Positions 25,042 through 33,933 of a stretch of 36,370 nucleotides of DNA are shown here, in pieces. Made by a program: the position numbers and the translations under genes. This stretch comes from Brachyspira sp. G79. Its GTDB lineage: Bacteria; Spirochaetota; Brachyspiria; Brachyspirales; Brachyspiraceae. The notes under the pieces are model-generated. The model saw only the letters and a program-made list of their open reading frames with translations, ran no database searches and was not told the DNA's origin. The stretch spans positions 897,381 to 933,750 of the forward strand of contig NZ_JQIU01000008.1 of the NCBI RefSeq assembly GCF_002379365.1, read 5' to 3'. The number at the start of each line of letters is the position of its first letter. Position 1 is the stretch's first letter.

Positions 25042-25647
25042 ATGCCGAGAAGAAAGAAAAAATCATCGCCAATATTAATAATACTTATTATGATAATTGC
25101 ATCTCTATACTATTATTACAATAATATTTATAATAAAACAGATACAGAAAAATCTCAAAAACAAACCGTAACAAGATATAATAGAGATGATTGGGGAGAT
25201 TGGATTGATGAGGATAAAGACGGACTTAATACAAGATATGAGGTACTTGCAAGAGAATCGCTAATAAAGCCTGTTATATCAAATAACAGAGTTATATCTG
25301 GTAAATGGTACGATAAGTTTACAGGCAAATATTTTACTAATGCTAGAGATTTGGACATAGATCATTTAGTACCTTTAAAAAATGCCTATGAAAGCGGTGC
25401 AAGTAATTGGAGCAAAGAAAAGAAAAACGAATATTATAATTATATGAAAAATGAAAATCATTTAATAGCAGTATCAAAAGGAGCAAACCGATCTAAAGGC
25501 GATAAATCTCCAGTTGAATGGCTGCCTTCCAATGAAGAATATCAATGCGAATATGTGCGTGAATGGTATAAAATAAAAACTGATTGGGGACTTACTATAG
25601 AAGAAGGTTTTGATGAAGTTTCAAATAGAGTATGCCGAGGAAAATAA
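25042..25647 (+). CDS. Membrane-anchored or secreted HNH-type nuclease (DUF1524-like)
   Basis: A 201-aa protein with a Lys/Arg-rich N-terminus, one hydrophobic helix (about 11-26) and an exported catalytic part. The HNH core is clear: DLDIDHLVPLKNAYESGA (Asp107-His108), a tryptophan-containing helix, then NENHLIAVSKGANRSKGD (Asn149, Arg150, Lys152, Asp154) and PVEWLP. This pattern is that of the GmrSD C-terminal/DUF1524 His-Me finger nucleases, including many secreted nucleases. Two Cys (169 and 198) could form a disulfide. An Asp-rich DEDKDGLNTRYE segment at 56-67 resembles a Ca2+-binding loop. Roles could be extracellular DNA digestion, nutrient uptake or competition. AGGA precedes the ATG. 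Confidence 0.85.
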   Translation: MPRRKKKSSPILIILIMIIASLYYYYNNIYNKTDTEKSQKQTVTRYNRDDWGDWIDEDKDGLNTRYEVLARESLIKPVISNNRVISGKWYDKFTGKYFTNARDLDIDHLVPLKNAYESGASNWSKEKKNEYYNYMKNENHLIAVSKGANRSKGDKSPVEWLPSNEEYQCEYVREWYKIKTDWGLTIEEGFDEVSNRVCRGK

Positions 25648-25650
25648 TTA

Positions 25651-25885
25651 TTATTTATCTTTATTAGCCATATAAGCAAAACTGTCAAAATATTTCATAA
25701 TGCTTTCATCTGCATGAAATTCATTATCTCCAAGAAGATAATCGCATATAACCTCTCTAAGCCTTGTAAACTCTTTAATACTATGCTTTTTATATTTTGC
25801 ATAATATAGTTAAATCAATTAATTCCAATGCTCTGTAAGCTGCATTTTTAGAATACTCTATATTATTTTTCTTTTTAAAACGCAT
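25651..25885 (-). pseudogene. Frameshifted small gene of unknown function
   Basis: From the ATG at 25885 the minus strand reads MRFKKKNNIEYSKNAAYRAL followed by ELIDLT, then runs into stops. In another frame it continues coherently as YYAKYKKHSIKEFTRLREVI, CDYLLGDNEF and ends FDSFAYMANKDK at 25651. Restoring two bases near 25806-25811, as if one TA unit were lost from ACTATAT, joins both halves into one protein of about 78 aa. I do not recognise it. It lies 3 bp from the nuclease gene stop, converging on it, and 36 bp downstream of mltG. It may be a remnant or a sequencing error. Confidence 0.55.
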
Positions 25886-25920
25886 TGCTATCAATACTGT
25901 CTTTTATTATAATCATAAAC

Positions 25921-26928
25921 TTATCTCTTAAAAATATATCTGTTAATATTTTCAACATGCTCTTCATAAGTAACAGAAAAAGCATGTTTTCCAGTACCGT
26001 CAGCAACAAAGAAAATATAATCAGTATCGGCAGGATTTAAAGCAGCCTCTATTGCCTTAGCACCAGCAGAACATATAGGTCCAGGAGGAAGTCCAGTATT
26101 TTTATATGTATTATAAGGATGCTCCATACGAAGGTCTGCATATTTAAGATTAGGTTTTTCTATATAATCACCTTTTACCAAAGTCATAGCATATATTGTA
26201 GTAGGGTCTGCCTCTAATCTTTTATCAATATTCAATCTGTTGTAGTATACTGAAGATATAAGTTTAGGATCATCTAAAGGTCCCATTTCCTTTTCTACTA
26301 TAGAAGCCATAGTAAGCACTTCATGAACACTTCGTCCTATATTTTTGGCTCTCTCTTCCAAATCAGGAAACTGTTTAAATAAAGAATCTATCATATATGT
26401 AACTAATACTTTTGTAGGATTGCCTTTTACTATATAGTATGTAGAAGGAAATATATATCCCTCAACACTGTCTGAAGGAATATTATATTTTTGTAGTATT
26501 TCTTTATCATGGCATACTTCTAAAAACTCTTTTTTGGTAGTAAAGCCTTGAGCTTCAAGATAAGTACCTATCTCATAGATATTTTTTCCTTCAGCAATAG
26601 TAAGTCTTACCATAGCCTGCTTACCGCTATTAAGGTGTTTCATAATATCTATCATACTCATACTTCTGTCTACCTGATAGTATCCGCTTAAAAGTTTTCT
26701 GTCGTATTTTAGATATTTAGCAAAAGCAACGAATATTTTTGAGTTTCTTATAAGCCCTTGAAGTTCTAATTTTTTAGCTATTGTAGAAGCACCTTCTCCC
26801 TGCTTTATTTCAAAATATACTTTCTCTTCATCACCGCCTACTGGACTAATCATGTATTGTATAAATGCCACAGATGAAGCTGATACTATGGCAACTAATA
26901 TTATTAATATAATAAGTAATTTTTTCAT
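25921..26928 (-). CDS. mltG: Endolytic murein transglycosylase MltG
   Basis: Inner-membrane lytic transglycosylase that cuts nascent glycan strands and may set their length. The 335-aa protein has one N-terminal membrane helix (about 3-25) and a LysM-like subdomain (VYFEIKQGEGASTIAKKLEL). The YceG catalytic domain carries EGYIFPSTYYI and ASIVEKEMG, with catalytic Glu212, then SVYYNRLNIDKRLEADPTTIYA and NTYKNTGLPPGPICSAG. All family landmarks are intact. It follows hisS by 74 bp on the same strand. Confidence 0.95.
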   Translation of the reverse strand: MKKLLIILIILVAIVSASSVAFIQYMISPVGGDEEKVYFEIKQGEGASTIAKKLELQGLIRNSKIFVAFAKYLKYDRKLLSGYYQVDRSMSMIDIMKHLNSGKQAMVRLTIAEGKNIYEIGTYLEAQGFTTKKEFLEVCHDKEILQKYNIPSDSVEGYIFPSTYYIVKGNPTKVLVTYMIDSLFKQFPDLEERAKNIGRSVHEVLTMASIVEKEMGPLDDPKLISSVYYNRLNIDKRLEADPTTIYAMTLVKGDYIEKPNLKYADLRMEHPYNTYKNTGLPPGPICSAGAKAIEAALNPADTDYIFFVADGTGKHAFSVTYEEHVENINRYIFKR

Positions 26929-27002
26929 AACTATTCTCTATATAAATTATTATTTTTTAGATTAAAACAGATGATTAATCTTTATGTAATAAGTTTTTAA
27001 TA

Positions 27003-28250
27003 TCATTTTATATTAGAATGTATATTATTTAATGATACTTCTTTCTCTTCACCAGTGTCCATATTTTTTAATTTACACATTCCTCTTTTCAGCTCATCTT
27101 CTCCAAGAACTAAAGCATATTTTGCATTTCTCTTATTTGCAGATTTAAACTGACTTTTTACAGACTTGCATGCAAAATCATAATCACAACTTATATTATT
27201 AGCCCTTAATGTTTGCATAACTTTCAAAACATTATTTTCAGTTTCTTTAAAAGCAACAATAAAAACATCAAGCCTATCAGTGATAATATTATTCTGACTT
27301 TCAAGCACAAGTAAAAGCCTTTCAATACCCATAGCACTTCCTACAGCAGGAACATCTTTTCCATTGTTGAAAAGACCAATCAAATTATCATATCTTCCGC
27401 CGCCAAGTATAGCACTTTGAGCACCTAATGCATTAGTCTGTACTTCAAAAGCAGTTTTTGTATAATAATCAAGACCGCGTACAAGCATATGATCAATTGT
27501 AAAGTTCTGCCCTATCCTTGTAAGCTCATCGCACAATTTATCAAAATGCTCTTTGCACTCATCACATACATAATCATAGAATTTTGGTATGTCTTTTATA
27601 GTTTCTTTGCATTTCTCATTTTTACAATCTAATATCCTTAAAATATTTCCTTCATATCTTTTTTGGCATGTTTCGCAAAGCTCATCTTTTCTGCTTCCTA
27701 TAGCTTCTTTAAGAGCATTATTATAAGCTCCCTTACATTTAGAACAGCCTACAGTATTTATTAAAAGATTTACATTATCAATTCCAAACTCTTTTAACAC
27801 ATTTATATTAAGAAGAATTATCTCAGCATCTATTAAAGGTGAAGTTCCTCCTATACATTCTACACCGAATTGATTAAACTCTCTATATCTTCCTTTCTGC
27901 GGACGTTCGGCTCTGTACATAGTACCCAAATAAAATAATTTATTTATAGCAAACTCATTTTGCATAGAGTTTTCTACATAAGCTCTTGCTACGGATGCTG
28001 TACCTTCAGGTCTTAAAGTAAGAGAACGTCCTCCCCTATCCTCAAAGGTGAACATCTCCTTTCCTACAATATCAGTGCCCTCTCCTATTCCTCTTGTAAA
28101 AAGGTCTGTATATTCAAATAAAGGAGTTCTTATTCTTCCGTATCCGTAAAGTTTTACTATATCTTTTATCTTATTTTCTATAAACTCCAATCTTTTAGAA
28201 GAATCATAGAAAAAATCATTAGTTCCTCTTGGTTTTTTTATATCTAACAT
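27003..28250 (-). CDS. hisS: Histidyl-tRNA synthetase
   Basis: Class II synthetase charging tRNA-His. Visible parts of the 415-aa protein are RGTNDFF at the N-terminus, motif 2 MYRAERPQKGRYREFNQFG, the histidine-specific VRGLDYYTKTAFEV and LGGGRYDNL, motif 3 GSAMGIERLLLVLE, and a C-terminal anticodon-binding domain. An insertion between motif 2 and HisA has paired cysteines (CSKC, CETC, a CKNEKC pair and CDEC) as in many clostridial and spirochaete enzymes, probably a zinc-binding or formerly zinc-binding module. It starts 30 bp after the upstream duplicated exported-protein gene and precedes mltG. Confidence 0.97.
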   Translation of the reverse strand: MLDIKKPRGTNDFFYDSSKRLEFIENKIKDIVKLYGYGRIRTPLFEYTDLFTRGIGEGTDIVGKEMFTFEDRGGRSLTLRPEGTASVARAYVENSMQNEFAINKLFYLGTMYRAERPQKGRYREFNQFGVECIGGTSPLIDAEIILLNINVLKEFGIDNVNLLINTVGCSKCKGAYNNALKEAIGSRKDELCETCQKRYEGNILRILDCKNEKCKETIKDIPKFYDYVCDECKEHFDKLCDELTRIGQNFTIDHMLVRGLDYYTKTAFEVQTNALGAQSAILGGGRYDNLIGLFNNGKDVPAVGSAMGIERLLLVLESQNNIITDRLDVFIVAFKETENNVLKVMQTLRANNISCDYDFACKSVKSQFKSANKRNAKYALVLGEDELKRGMCKLKNMDTGEEKEVSLNNIHSNIK

Positions 28251-28280
28251 CTCAACTTATCCTAATTTTTAATTTATTAT

Positions 28281-30299
28281 TTAATTTAAAATCTCCTGTG
28301 TTTTACTGCTTCCAGCTTTGGAAATATTTTTAGGAGGTTCATACAAAGGTTTTGAATTTTTTACTGCTCTTATACCTGTTATTTTATCTTCATAAGAAGG
28401 CATAGCGGATAAATCTTTAAACATAGTAGAAGAATAATCAAGTATTTGAGTATCTTTAGGTTTTGATGAAAGTATATTTATAAAATTATTTCTCTGAGTT
28501 TCATCAACAACACCTATTCTAGCTCTCCAATAAATAACTGTTGGGTAATATCTGTGATCTTCACTGAGAGAAGAACCTACTTCAGCAAACATTTTATCTG
28601 CTTCATATAAATCATTATATGCAAATAAACTAACAGCACCCAAATAAAGTCTTGTTCTCATTAAAAGATTAGAATTATCTTTTTTATTGTATGCAAATGT
28701 TAAGTCAGATTTTGACTGAGCTGCAAACTCTGCCGATTTTCTGCCCTCATTTAAAAATCTTGAGTAATAAGCAACGCCTCTGTAGTAAGTGTATTCTTCT
28801 ACAGATATTCCCATATATTCATTATAAGGGTTGGTATTAAACCACTCTGTTGCCACTTTTGCAGGTCTTGATAATACTTCTCTTATTATATTTCTAGTAT
28901 TTTCTGCATTACCATCGTATTTATTAGCAGGTGTGTTTTCTTTTCCTACAGTTAAAGAAACATCTTCTGCATTTTCTTTTACATTTTCCTCTTCCAATGT
29001 TTTACTGACTTCATTACTATTTGTTAAAGTTTCTTCAGCATTCTCTTTGTTTTCTTCTGAAATATTAGTATTTTCATTAGTATAATGATCTTCTATTATT
29101 ATAGAAAATAAATTATATTTGTCTTTTTCTACTTTTACACTATTAGTATATAATTTATCTCCAAAAGATATATAAGCATCATATGTACCTTCTGAAACTT
29201 CTATAACAAAATTAGTAGAAATATCTGTATTAAATGAATAATCTTCTATATCCACACCTATATTTCCGTTATTAGGATTTTTATCTATTAAAATAGTTAA
29301 TGGATATAATATTTTTTCTGCATCTTCACTAGGTATAACTTCTGGGTCTTCTATTACTATTTCATCAAGTATTTCTTCTTCTATAGCTGGTATTCTTCTG
29401 TTTGAAGCATTTTCAGGTGTTTTTTCCTTTTTAGCTATATCCTGAAGTTCGTCTAACTCTTTCTTTTCTTCAGGTGCCACCCTATTTTGTGCTAAATCTT
29501 CTTCATTTTTTTCTTCTATTTCTTTTTCTATATCTTCAATTTCCTTAGTAGGAGCATATCTTTCAAAAACGGCAAATTTCTCTGATGTAAATGTAGATAA
29601 TCCTTCTTCTTCTGGAAGTATAGGAATAGAGTTTTTAATAAGAGTATATACGTCCATATTTGAAGTAGTCCACTCATAAACTCTTTGTGTCATATTTTCA
29701 GGAGATTTTAAATTCTTCATCATTTCAGAAATACTTTTATTATCACCAGTAAAATAATCATATATAGTATTTTCTGGATTTCTTGAAAGTATATTTAAAG
29801 TTTCATAATAGCTGCTGTATACCATAGGAGTGATATAGCTTAAATACATACTCCAATATATAGCTGTAGCATAATTAGGATTTGAAGTTTTACAGTTATC
29901 AGCATAATATTTGAATATTCTTGCTGGAAGTTCTTTATCACCAGGTAGAATAGTAAGTATGCCTCCTATGTACAAAAATGCTCTGTCATTATAAGAATAA
30001 ACAGGATCATTAGGAAGTTCTAAAGCCTGTCTAAAATCACTTGCTGCTCTATTAACTTCTGTTCTTGCTGCCTTAAACTTTACAAATGACAAATATCTGC
30101 TTACTCCTCTATAAAAATCAAAAACATATCTATTAACTCCGTATTCATAAGAATAACCATTTTTCTTAAACCATTCTATAGATCTTTTAGGAGCTTTATC
30201 TTGCAAATCCTCTATATATTCTGGAAATGTTATATTATTTTGAGAGAATAAAGGCAAAGAAAATATTAATGCCAATGCAATAGAAATGAATTTTTTCAT
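28281..30299 (-). CDS. Exported protein with two homologous helical domains and an acidic linker
   Basis: The ATG at 30299 follows GGAG with 6-nt spacing and starts a signal peptide (MKKFISIALALIFSLPLFSQ), giving 672 aa. The N-terminal domain (about 25-235) and C-terminal domain (about 475-660) are homologous. Compare SIEWFKKNGYSYEYGV and FYRGVSRYLSF with ATEWFNTNPYNEYMGI and YYRGVAYYSRF; later both contain FLYIGGILT / RLYLGAVSL and ATAIYWSMYLSYI / PTVIYWRARIGVV. Between them lie a Glu/Lys-rich linker and a small beta domain with PEGA-like features (FVIEVSEGTYDAYISFGDKL). The family is unknown to me. The helical domains may be TPR-like. It is first in a run with hisS and mltG. Confidence 0.78.
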   Translation of the reverse strand: MKKFISIALALIFSLPLFSQNNITFPEYIEDLQDKAPKRSIEWFKKNGYSYEYGVNRYVFDFYRGVSRYLSFVKFKAARTEVNRAASDFRQALELPNDPVYSYNDRAFLYIGGILTILPGDKELPARIFKYYADNCKTSNPNYATAIYWSMYLSYITPMVYSSYYETLNILSRNPENTIYDYFTGDNKSISEMMKNLKSPENMTQRVYEWTTSNMDVYTLIKNSIPILPEEEGLSTFTSEKFAVFERYAPTKEIEDIEKEIEEKNEEDLAQNRVAPEEKKELDELQDIAKKEKTPENASNRRIPAIEEEILDEIVIEDPEVIPSEDAEKILYPLTILIDKNPNNGNIGVDIEDYSFNTDISTNFVIEVSEGTYDAYISFGDKLYTNSVKVEKDKYNLFSIIIEDHYTNENTNISEENKENAEETLTNSNEVSKTLEEENVKENAEDVSLTVGKENTPANKYDGNAENTRNIIREVLSRPAKVATEWFNTNPYNEYMGISVEEYTYYRGVAYYSRFLNEGRKSAEFAAQSKSDLTFAYNKKDNSNLLMRTRLYLGAVSLFAYNDLYEADKMFAEVGSSLSEDHRYYPTVIYWRARIGVVDETQRNNFINILSSKPKDTQILDYSSTMFKDLSAMPSYEDKITGIRAVKNSKPLYEPPKNISKAGSSKTQEILN

Positions 30300-30387
30300 T
30301 GTTATCTCCAAATATTTTTATACTATTCGTTAAAATATCGACATCTGTTAAAAAACTTAATCATATTTTACTATAAAAAAATATAAT

Positions 30388-30411
30388 ATCAAGTATAAAA
30401 AGCACTTTGAT
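30388..30411 (-). terminator. Weak hairpin downstream of selB
   Basis: ATCAAGT (30388-30394) pairs with ACTTTGAT (30404-30411) with one bulged base. On the minus strand it is followed by ATTATATTTTTTT. This is a possible terminator 28 bp after the selB stop. Confidence 0.4.
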
Positions 30412-30438
30412 TTTTTGATAATTATAAAAAAGTATATA

Positions 30439-32256
30439 TCAAATTACCACCCTGTCATTACCTTGACGCTTTAGAAGTTTTTCTCTCTCCAAAGCATTTA
30501 AAAGCGGTATTACATATTTCCTTGAAAGACCTGTTTTTTCTTTGACAAAAGCTATAGTTATAATATCTTTAGGCTTAGAATTTTTCATTATTAAATTTTT
30601 TACTCTATTGTATACATCTATATGATAATATATACCATCTTCAAGATACATAGCCTGTTTAGATGCGGATAATACTTTTATATCTTTCATTCCATTAGGA
30701 AATGCCTTTATAGCCTTCTCATCTAATCCGTTTAAATCTTCTTTTTTTAACTTATCTAATAATAATTTCTGAGAATTAGTTAAATCAATACTTTGACTAT
30801 ATTTCTTGTATATATTATTAAAAGGCATTATGATTTTATTTTGCACTAAATAATCTATAAAAGGTTTTGTAAAGGAATTATCTATATTGAGATAATTTCT
30901 TATATCTTCAAAAGAAAACCCATCTTTTTTGGAATCTATTAATTTTTTTGACTCTTCAAGAAGATTATTTAAATAATCTTTTTTCACAAAATAATTAGAT
31001 ATACTTACTGCATAGTCTGGAAGTTTTCCTACAGCAATAGAATATCCATTTACTGACATAACCAAATCTGTATATATCTCTCTTTTCACTTTACCCAAAA
31101 AGTCATGGGCATTATCCATTATACTTTTTCTAATCTGAGGTGTTGTTTTAATGCCCCAAAACACATCGCCAGTACCTATTATATTACTTCCGCCATGACT
31201 TATTAATATGCCTCTCTCCTTCCAAAATACTGATATAGGATCATCAAATTTTAATCTTATAAACCTATCATCTATTTCTCTAATATCAACATCTGTTTTT
31301 ATCTTTTTATCAGCATCGTTATAAACCGCCCTCTTATACATAGGTATTATCTGGGCTACCGCACATTCAGTACCTATAGCAAACTCTGCATTTTTTATCT
31401 TTTTTAAATATTCAACATCGCTGTTATGAACTAACTCTAATATTATCTCATCTGTTAAAAATACTGTTTCATCTTTATCACATAAAAGATGTCCTCTTCT
31501 AATCTCTTCTTTTTTTATATTTTTTAAATTTATAGCTATACGGGACGTTGCATATACTATTTCTCTGTCCTCATGATATGACTGAATATTTCTTATAGAA
31601 ACTTCTTTTTTTGTGGGATAATGTATTAAAGTATCATCTCTTTTTATACTGCCTCCTTTAATACTTCCTGTAATAGTAAGACCAGCACCTTTTATGGAAA
31701 AAACTCTATCAACATAAATATGTGTTTTTATATCTTCTTCATATTTTTCATTAATTAATATATCTGTAACTCTTTCTTTTAATAAATCTATATTAGTACC
31801 ATTTAAGGCAGAAACTTTAACTATTTCTATATCCTTATTAAATATTCTGTACAAATTCTTTTTAATATCCTCTTCGCTTTCTTTTAATTTCTCTTCATTA
31901 ACTAAATCAATTTTGTTCATTACGCATATAATATTTCTTATACCAAGAGACAATGCTACTTTAGCATGTTCTTCTGTCATATTCATCCAGCCTTCACTGG
32001 CACAAACAACAAGCATAACCAAATCCAAGCTCCACATGCCAGCAACCATGTTTCTTATAAACCTTTCATGACCTGGTACATCTATTACACCAATAGTAAT
32101 ATCATCATTAGGCTTGAAAAAACCGAATCCCAAATCAATAGTCATTTCTCTTTTTTTCTCTTCAGGCAAACGCATCATAGCTATTCCTGTTAATGCTTTG
32201 ATTAATTCGGATTTTCCATGGTCAACATGCCCTGCTGTCCCTATAATTCTGTTCAT
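30439..32256 (-). CDS. selB: Selenocysteine-specific translation elongation factor SelB
   Basis: GTPase that delivers Sec-tRNA-Sec to UGA codons marked by a SECIS hairpin. The 605-aa protein begins with the G domain: GTAGHVDHGKS (G1), MTIDLGFGFF (switch region), DVPGHERFIRNM (G3) and NKIDL (G4). Barrel domains follow (DRVFSIKGAGLTITGSIKGG), and the C-terminal winged helices that bind SECIS RNA end in YVIPLLNALEREKLLKRQG. Two local deviations from the common GIDTDRLPEEKKRGITIDLGF are seen: GIAMMRL for GIDTDRL and REMTI for RGITI. AGGAG precedes the ATG. It follows selA and tRNA-Sec on the same strand; selD is not in the window. Confidence 0.95.
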   Translation of the reverse strand: MNRIIGTAGHVDHGKSELIKALTGIAMMRLPEEKKREMTIDLGFGFFKPNDDITIGVIDVPGHERFIRNMVAGMWSLDLVMLVVCASEGWMNMTEEHAKVALSLGIRNIICVMNKIDLVNEEKLKESEEDIKKNLYRIFNKDIEIVKVSALNGTNIDLLKERVTDILINEKYEEDIKTHIYVDRVFSIKGAGLTITGSIKGGSIKRDDTLIHYPTKKEVSIRNIQSYHEDREIVYATSRIAINLKNIKKEEIRRGHLLCDKDETVFLTDEIILELVHNSDVEYLKKIKNAEFAIGTECAVAQIIPMYKRAVYNDADKKIKTDVDIREIDDRFIRLKFDDPISVFWKERGILISHGGSNIIGTGDVFWGIKTTPQIRKSIMDNAHDFLGKVKREIYTDLVMSVNGYSIAVGKLPDYAVSISNYFVKKDYLNNLLEESKKLIDSKKDGFSFEDIRNYLNIDNSFTKPFIDYLVQNKIIMPFNNIYKKYSQSIDLTNSQKLLLDKLKKEDLNGLDEKAIKAFPNGMKDIKVLSASKQAMYLEDGIYYHIDVYNRVKNLIMKNSKPKDIITIAFVKEKTGLSRKYVIPLLNALEREKLLKRQGNDRVVI

Positions 32257-32283
32257 ACTATAAAAACTCCTATTATTGCTGTT

Positions 32284-32310
32284 AAAAAATCATCAATACT
32301 AAAGTATTGA
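32284..32310 (-). terminator. Terminator-like hairpin between selA and selB
   Basis: On the minus strand TCAATAC-TTTA-GTATTGA (32293-32310) is followed by TGA and six T. It lies 36-54 nt before the selB ATG, so it could end part of the selA transcripts or act as an attenuator for selB. Confidence 0.5.
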
Positions 32311-32463
32311 AAAGCTTGGTTCAGTTATTATTGCTTCTAATAAAAATTGTTAGATATTTACTGTCTAATAAATAAATTTACTAGACGCTCACAATATTTA
32401 GCATTATAATAATTATCTATTGCTAGTGATAAACTCATTCTTATAATACTTTCACATTAAATA

Positions 32464-33819
32464 TTACACTGCTAAAAAATTACCATTCTTTATTTTTATT
32501 AAAACCCCTTTTACATAATCTATATCTTCATCTTTTATTGTTATAACATATATAAGTACAGAATCTTTCTTTACTTTCGGTATAATAGGCACATCTAAAT
32601 TATGCATAAACTTTATTACAGCTTTTATATCCTTAGGCTTAAAACTGATTGCATAAGACGGATAAAAAGTATCAGCCATAGCTCCGCCTCCTGTTTCAAC
32701 TAATTCTTCAATAACTTCAAAGCCTTCAATATTTTCTATGATTTTTAAAGCTTTTTGCTTTATGATTTCTGGTTTGACTGACAATAAAGTTTCGCAATAT
32801 CCTTTGAACTGACCTTCAGTATTAAGTCTTTTTATAACACTTTTTTCTAATATAGAAAGTACAGTTTTTCCGCATCTGAAAGCCCTCATTAAGGGGTGTT
32901 TGTATATTCTCTCTATATATTCTTTCTTTCCTACTATAATTCCTGCCTGCACACTTGAAAACATTTTATCCCCAGAAAAACATACTAAATCAACTCCGCT
33001 TCTTAAAGCTGATTTTACATGTTCCTCCTCACTCATACTCTCATCAAATATTCCAGCACCTTCATCATAAACTAATGGTATATTATTTGGTATAGCGTCT
33101 CTTATCTTTTTAAATGACGGGTGCTTAACAAATCCTCGTATTTTGAAATTTGAAGCATGCACTTTAAGTATCATAGCAGTATTTTCTGTAATAGCTTCTT
33201 CATAATCTTTTATAGTTACTATGTTAGTTGTACCTATTTCTACAAGTTTAGCTCCAGCCTCCCTTAATATATCAGGTATTCTAAAACCTCCACCTATCTG
33301 AACCTGCTCTCCTCTTGAAACTATAACCTCTTTATCTTTAGCCAAAGTCTTTAATATTAAAAATACAGCCGCTGCATTATTATTAACAACCAAAGCATCT
33401 TCGGCACCAGTTAATTTTGCTAAAAGCGAATACAAAAACTCGCCTCTTATTCCTCTGCCTTCATTATTAATGTTATATTCAAGATTATTGCTGCATACAT
33501 TTAAAGGCTTCACTTTATCCCAAACTTCCGCATCTATAGGAGAACGTCCCAAATTGGTATGCATAATTGTACCTGTAGCATTAATTACTCTTTTTATTGG
33601 GAGATTAGATTTCTGTTTTATTTTTTTCTCACAAAGTTTTATTATATCATCTTTGGAAGGAGAAAAATTGGGATTATTTTTTATTTCTATTCTTAGCTTT
33701 TCTAAAGTATCTCTTATAATATCTGCTATAATTGGACGTGAAAGAATTTCATAATATGGTTTTATAGAATCATGTTCTAATACGGTATTGGTTTGTACCA
33801 AGTTGAATTTATTGTTCAT
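32464..33819 (-). CDS. selA: L-seryl-tRNA(Sec) selenium transferase SelA
   Basis: PLP enzyme that converts seryl-tRNA-Sec to selenocysteyl-tRNA-Sec using selenophosphate. The ATG at 33819 is chosen because it follows GAGGGG; the frame is open to an ATG at 33864 without such a site. The 451-aa protein has INATGTIMHTNLGRSP (about 79-94), NNNAAAVFLIL, SRGEQVQIGGGFRIPDI, VYDEGAG and the PLP lysine in CFSGDKMFSSVQAG (Lys285 from this start). Length is normal for bacterial SelA. It lies 114 bp after tRNA-Sec and 207 bp before selB. Confidence 0.96.
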   Translation of the reverse strand: MNNKFNLVQTNTVLEHDSIKPYYEILSRPIIADIIRDTLEKLRIEIKNNPNFSPSKDDIIKLCEKKIKQKSNLPIKRVINATGTIMHTNLGRSPIDAEVWDKVKPLNVCSNNLEYNINNEGRGIRGEFLYSLLAKLTGAEDALVVNNNAAAVFLILKTLAKDKEVIVSRGEQVQIGGGFRIPDILREAGAKLVEIGTTNIVTIKDYEEAITENTAMILKVHASNFKIRGFVKHPSFKKIRDAIPNNIPLVYDEGAGIFDESMSEEEHVKSALRSGVDLVCFSGDKMFSSVQAGIIVGKKEYIERIYKHPLMRAFRCGKTVLSILEKSVIKRLNTEGQFKGYCETLLSVKPEIIKQKALKIIENIEGFEVIEELVETGGGAMADTFYPSYAISFKPKDIKAVIKFMHNLDVPIIPKVKKDSVLIYVITIKDEDIDYVKGVLIKIKNGNFLAV

Positions 33820-33933
33820 TATTAGCCCCTCTCTTTTTAATATAAAAAATAAAATATACTTCAAGATAAGAGACTATTTTTAATTATTAGTAGTAATTTA
33901 ATCATACTATACTTTTTACAATTGCCTATTTAT

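Noticed and set aside
32385-32440. 26-codon frame between selA and selB on the minus strand (MSLSLAIDNYYNAKYCERLV...)
   Set aside because: Too short, no ribosome-binding site and no sign of conservation; chance open frames of this size are common in this AT-rich DNA.
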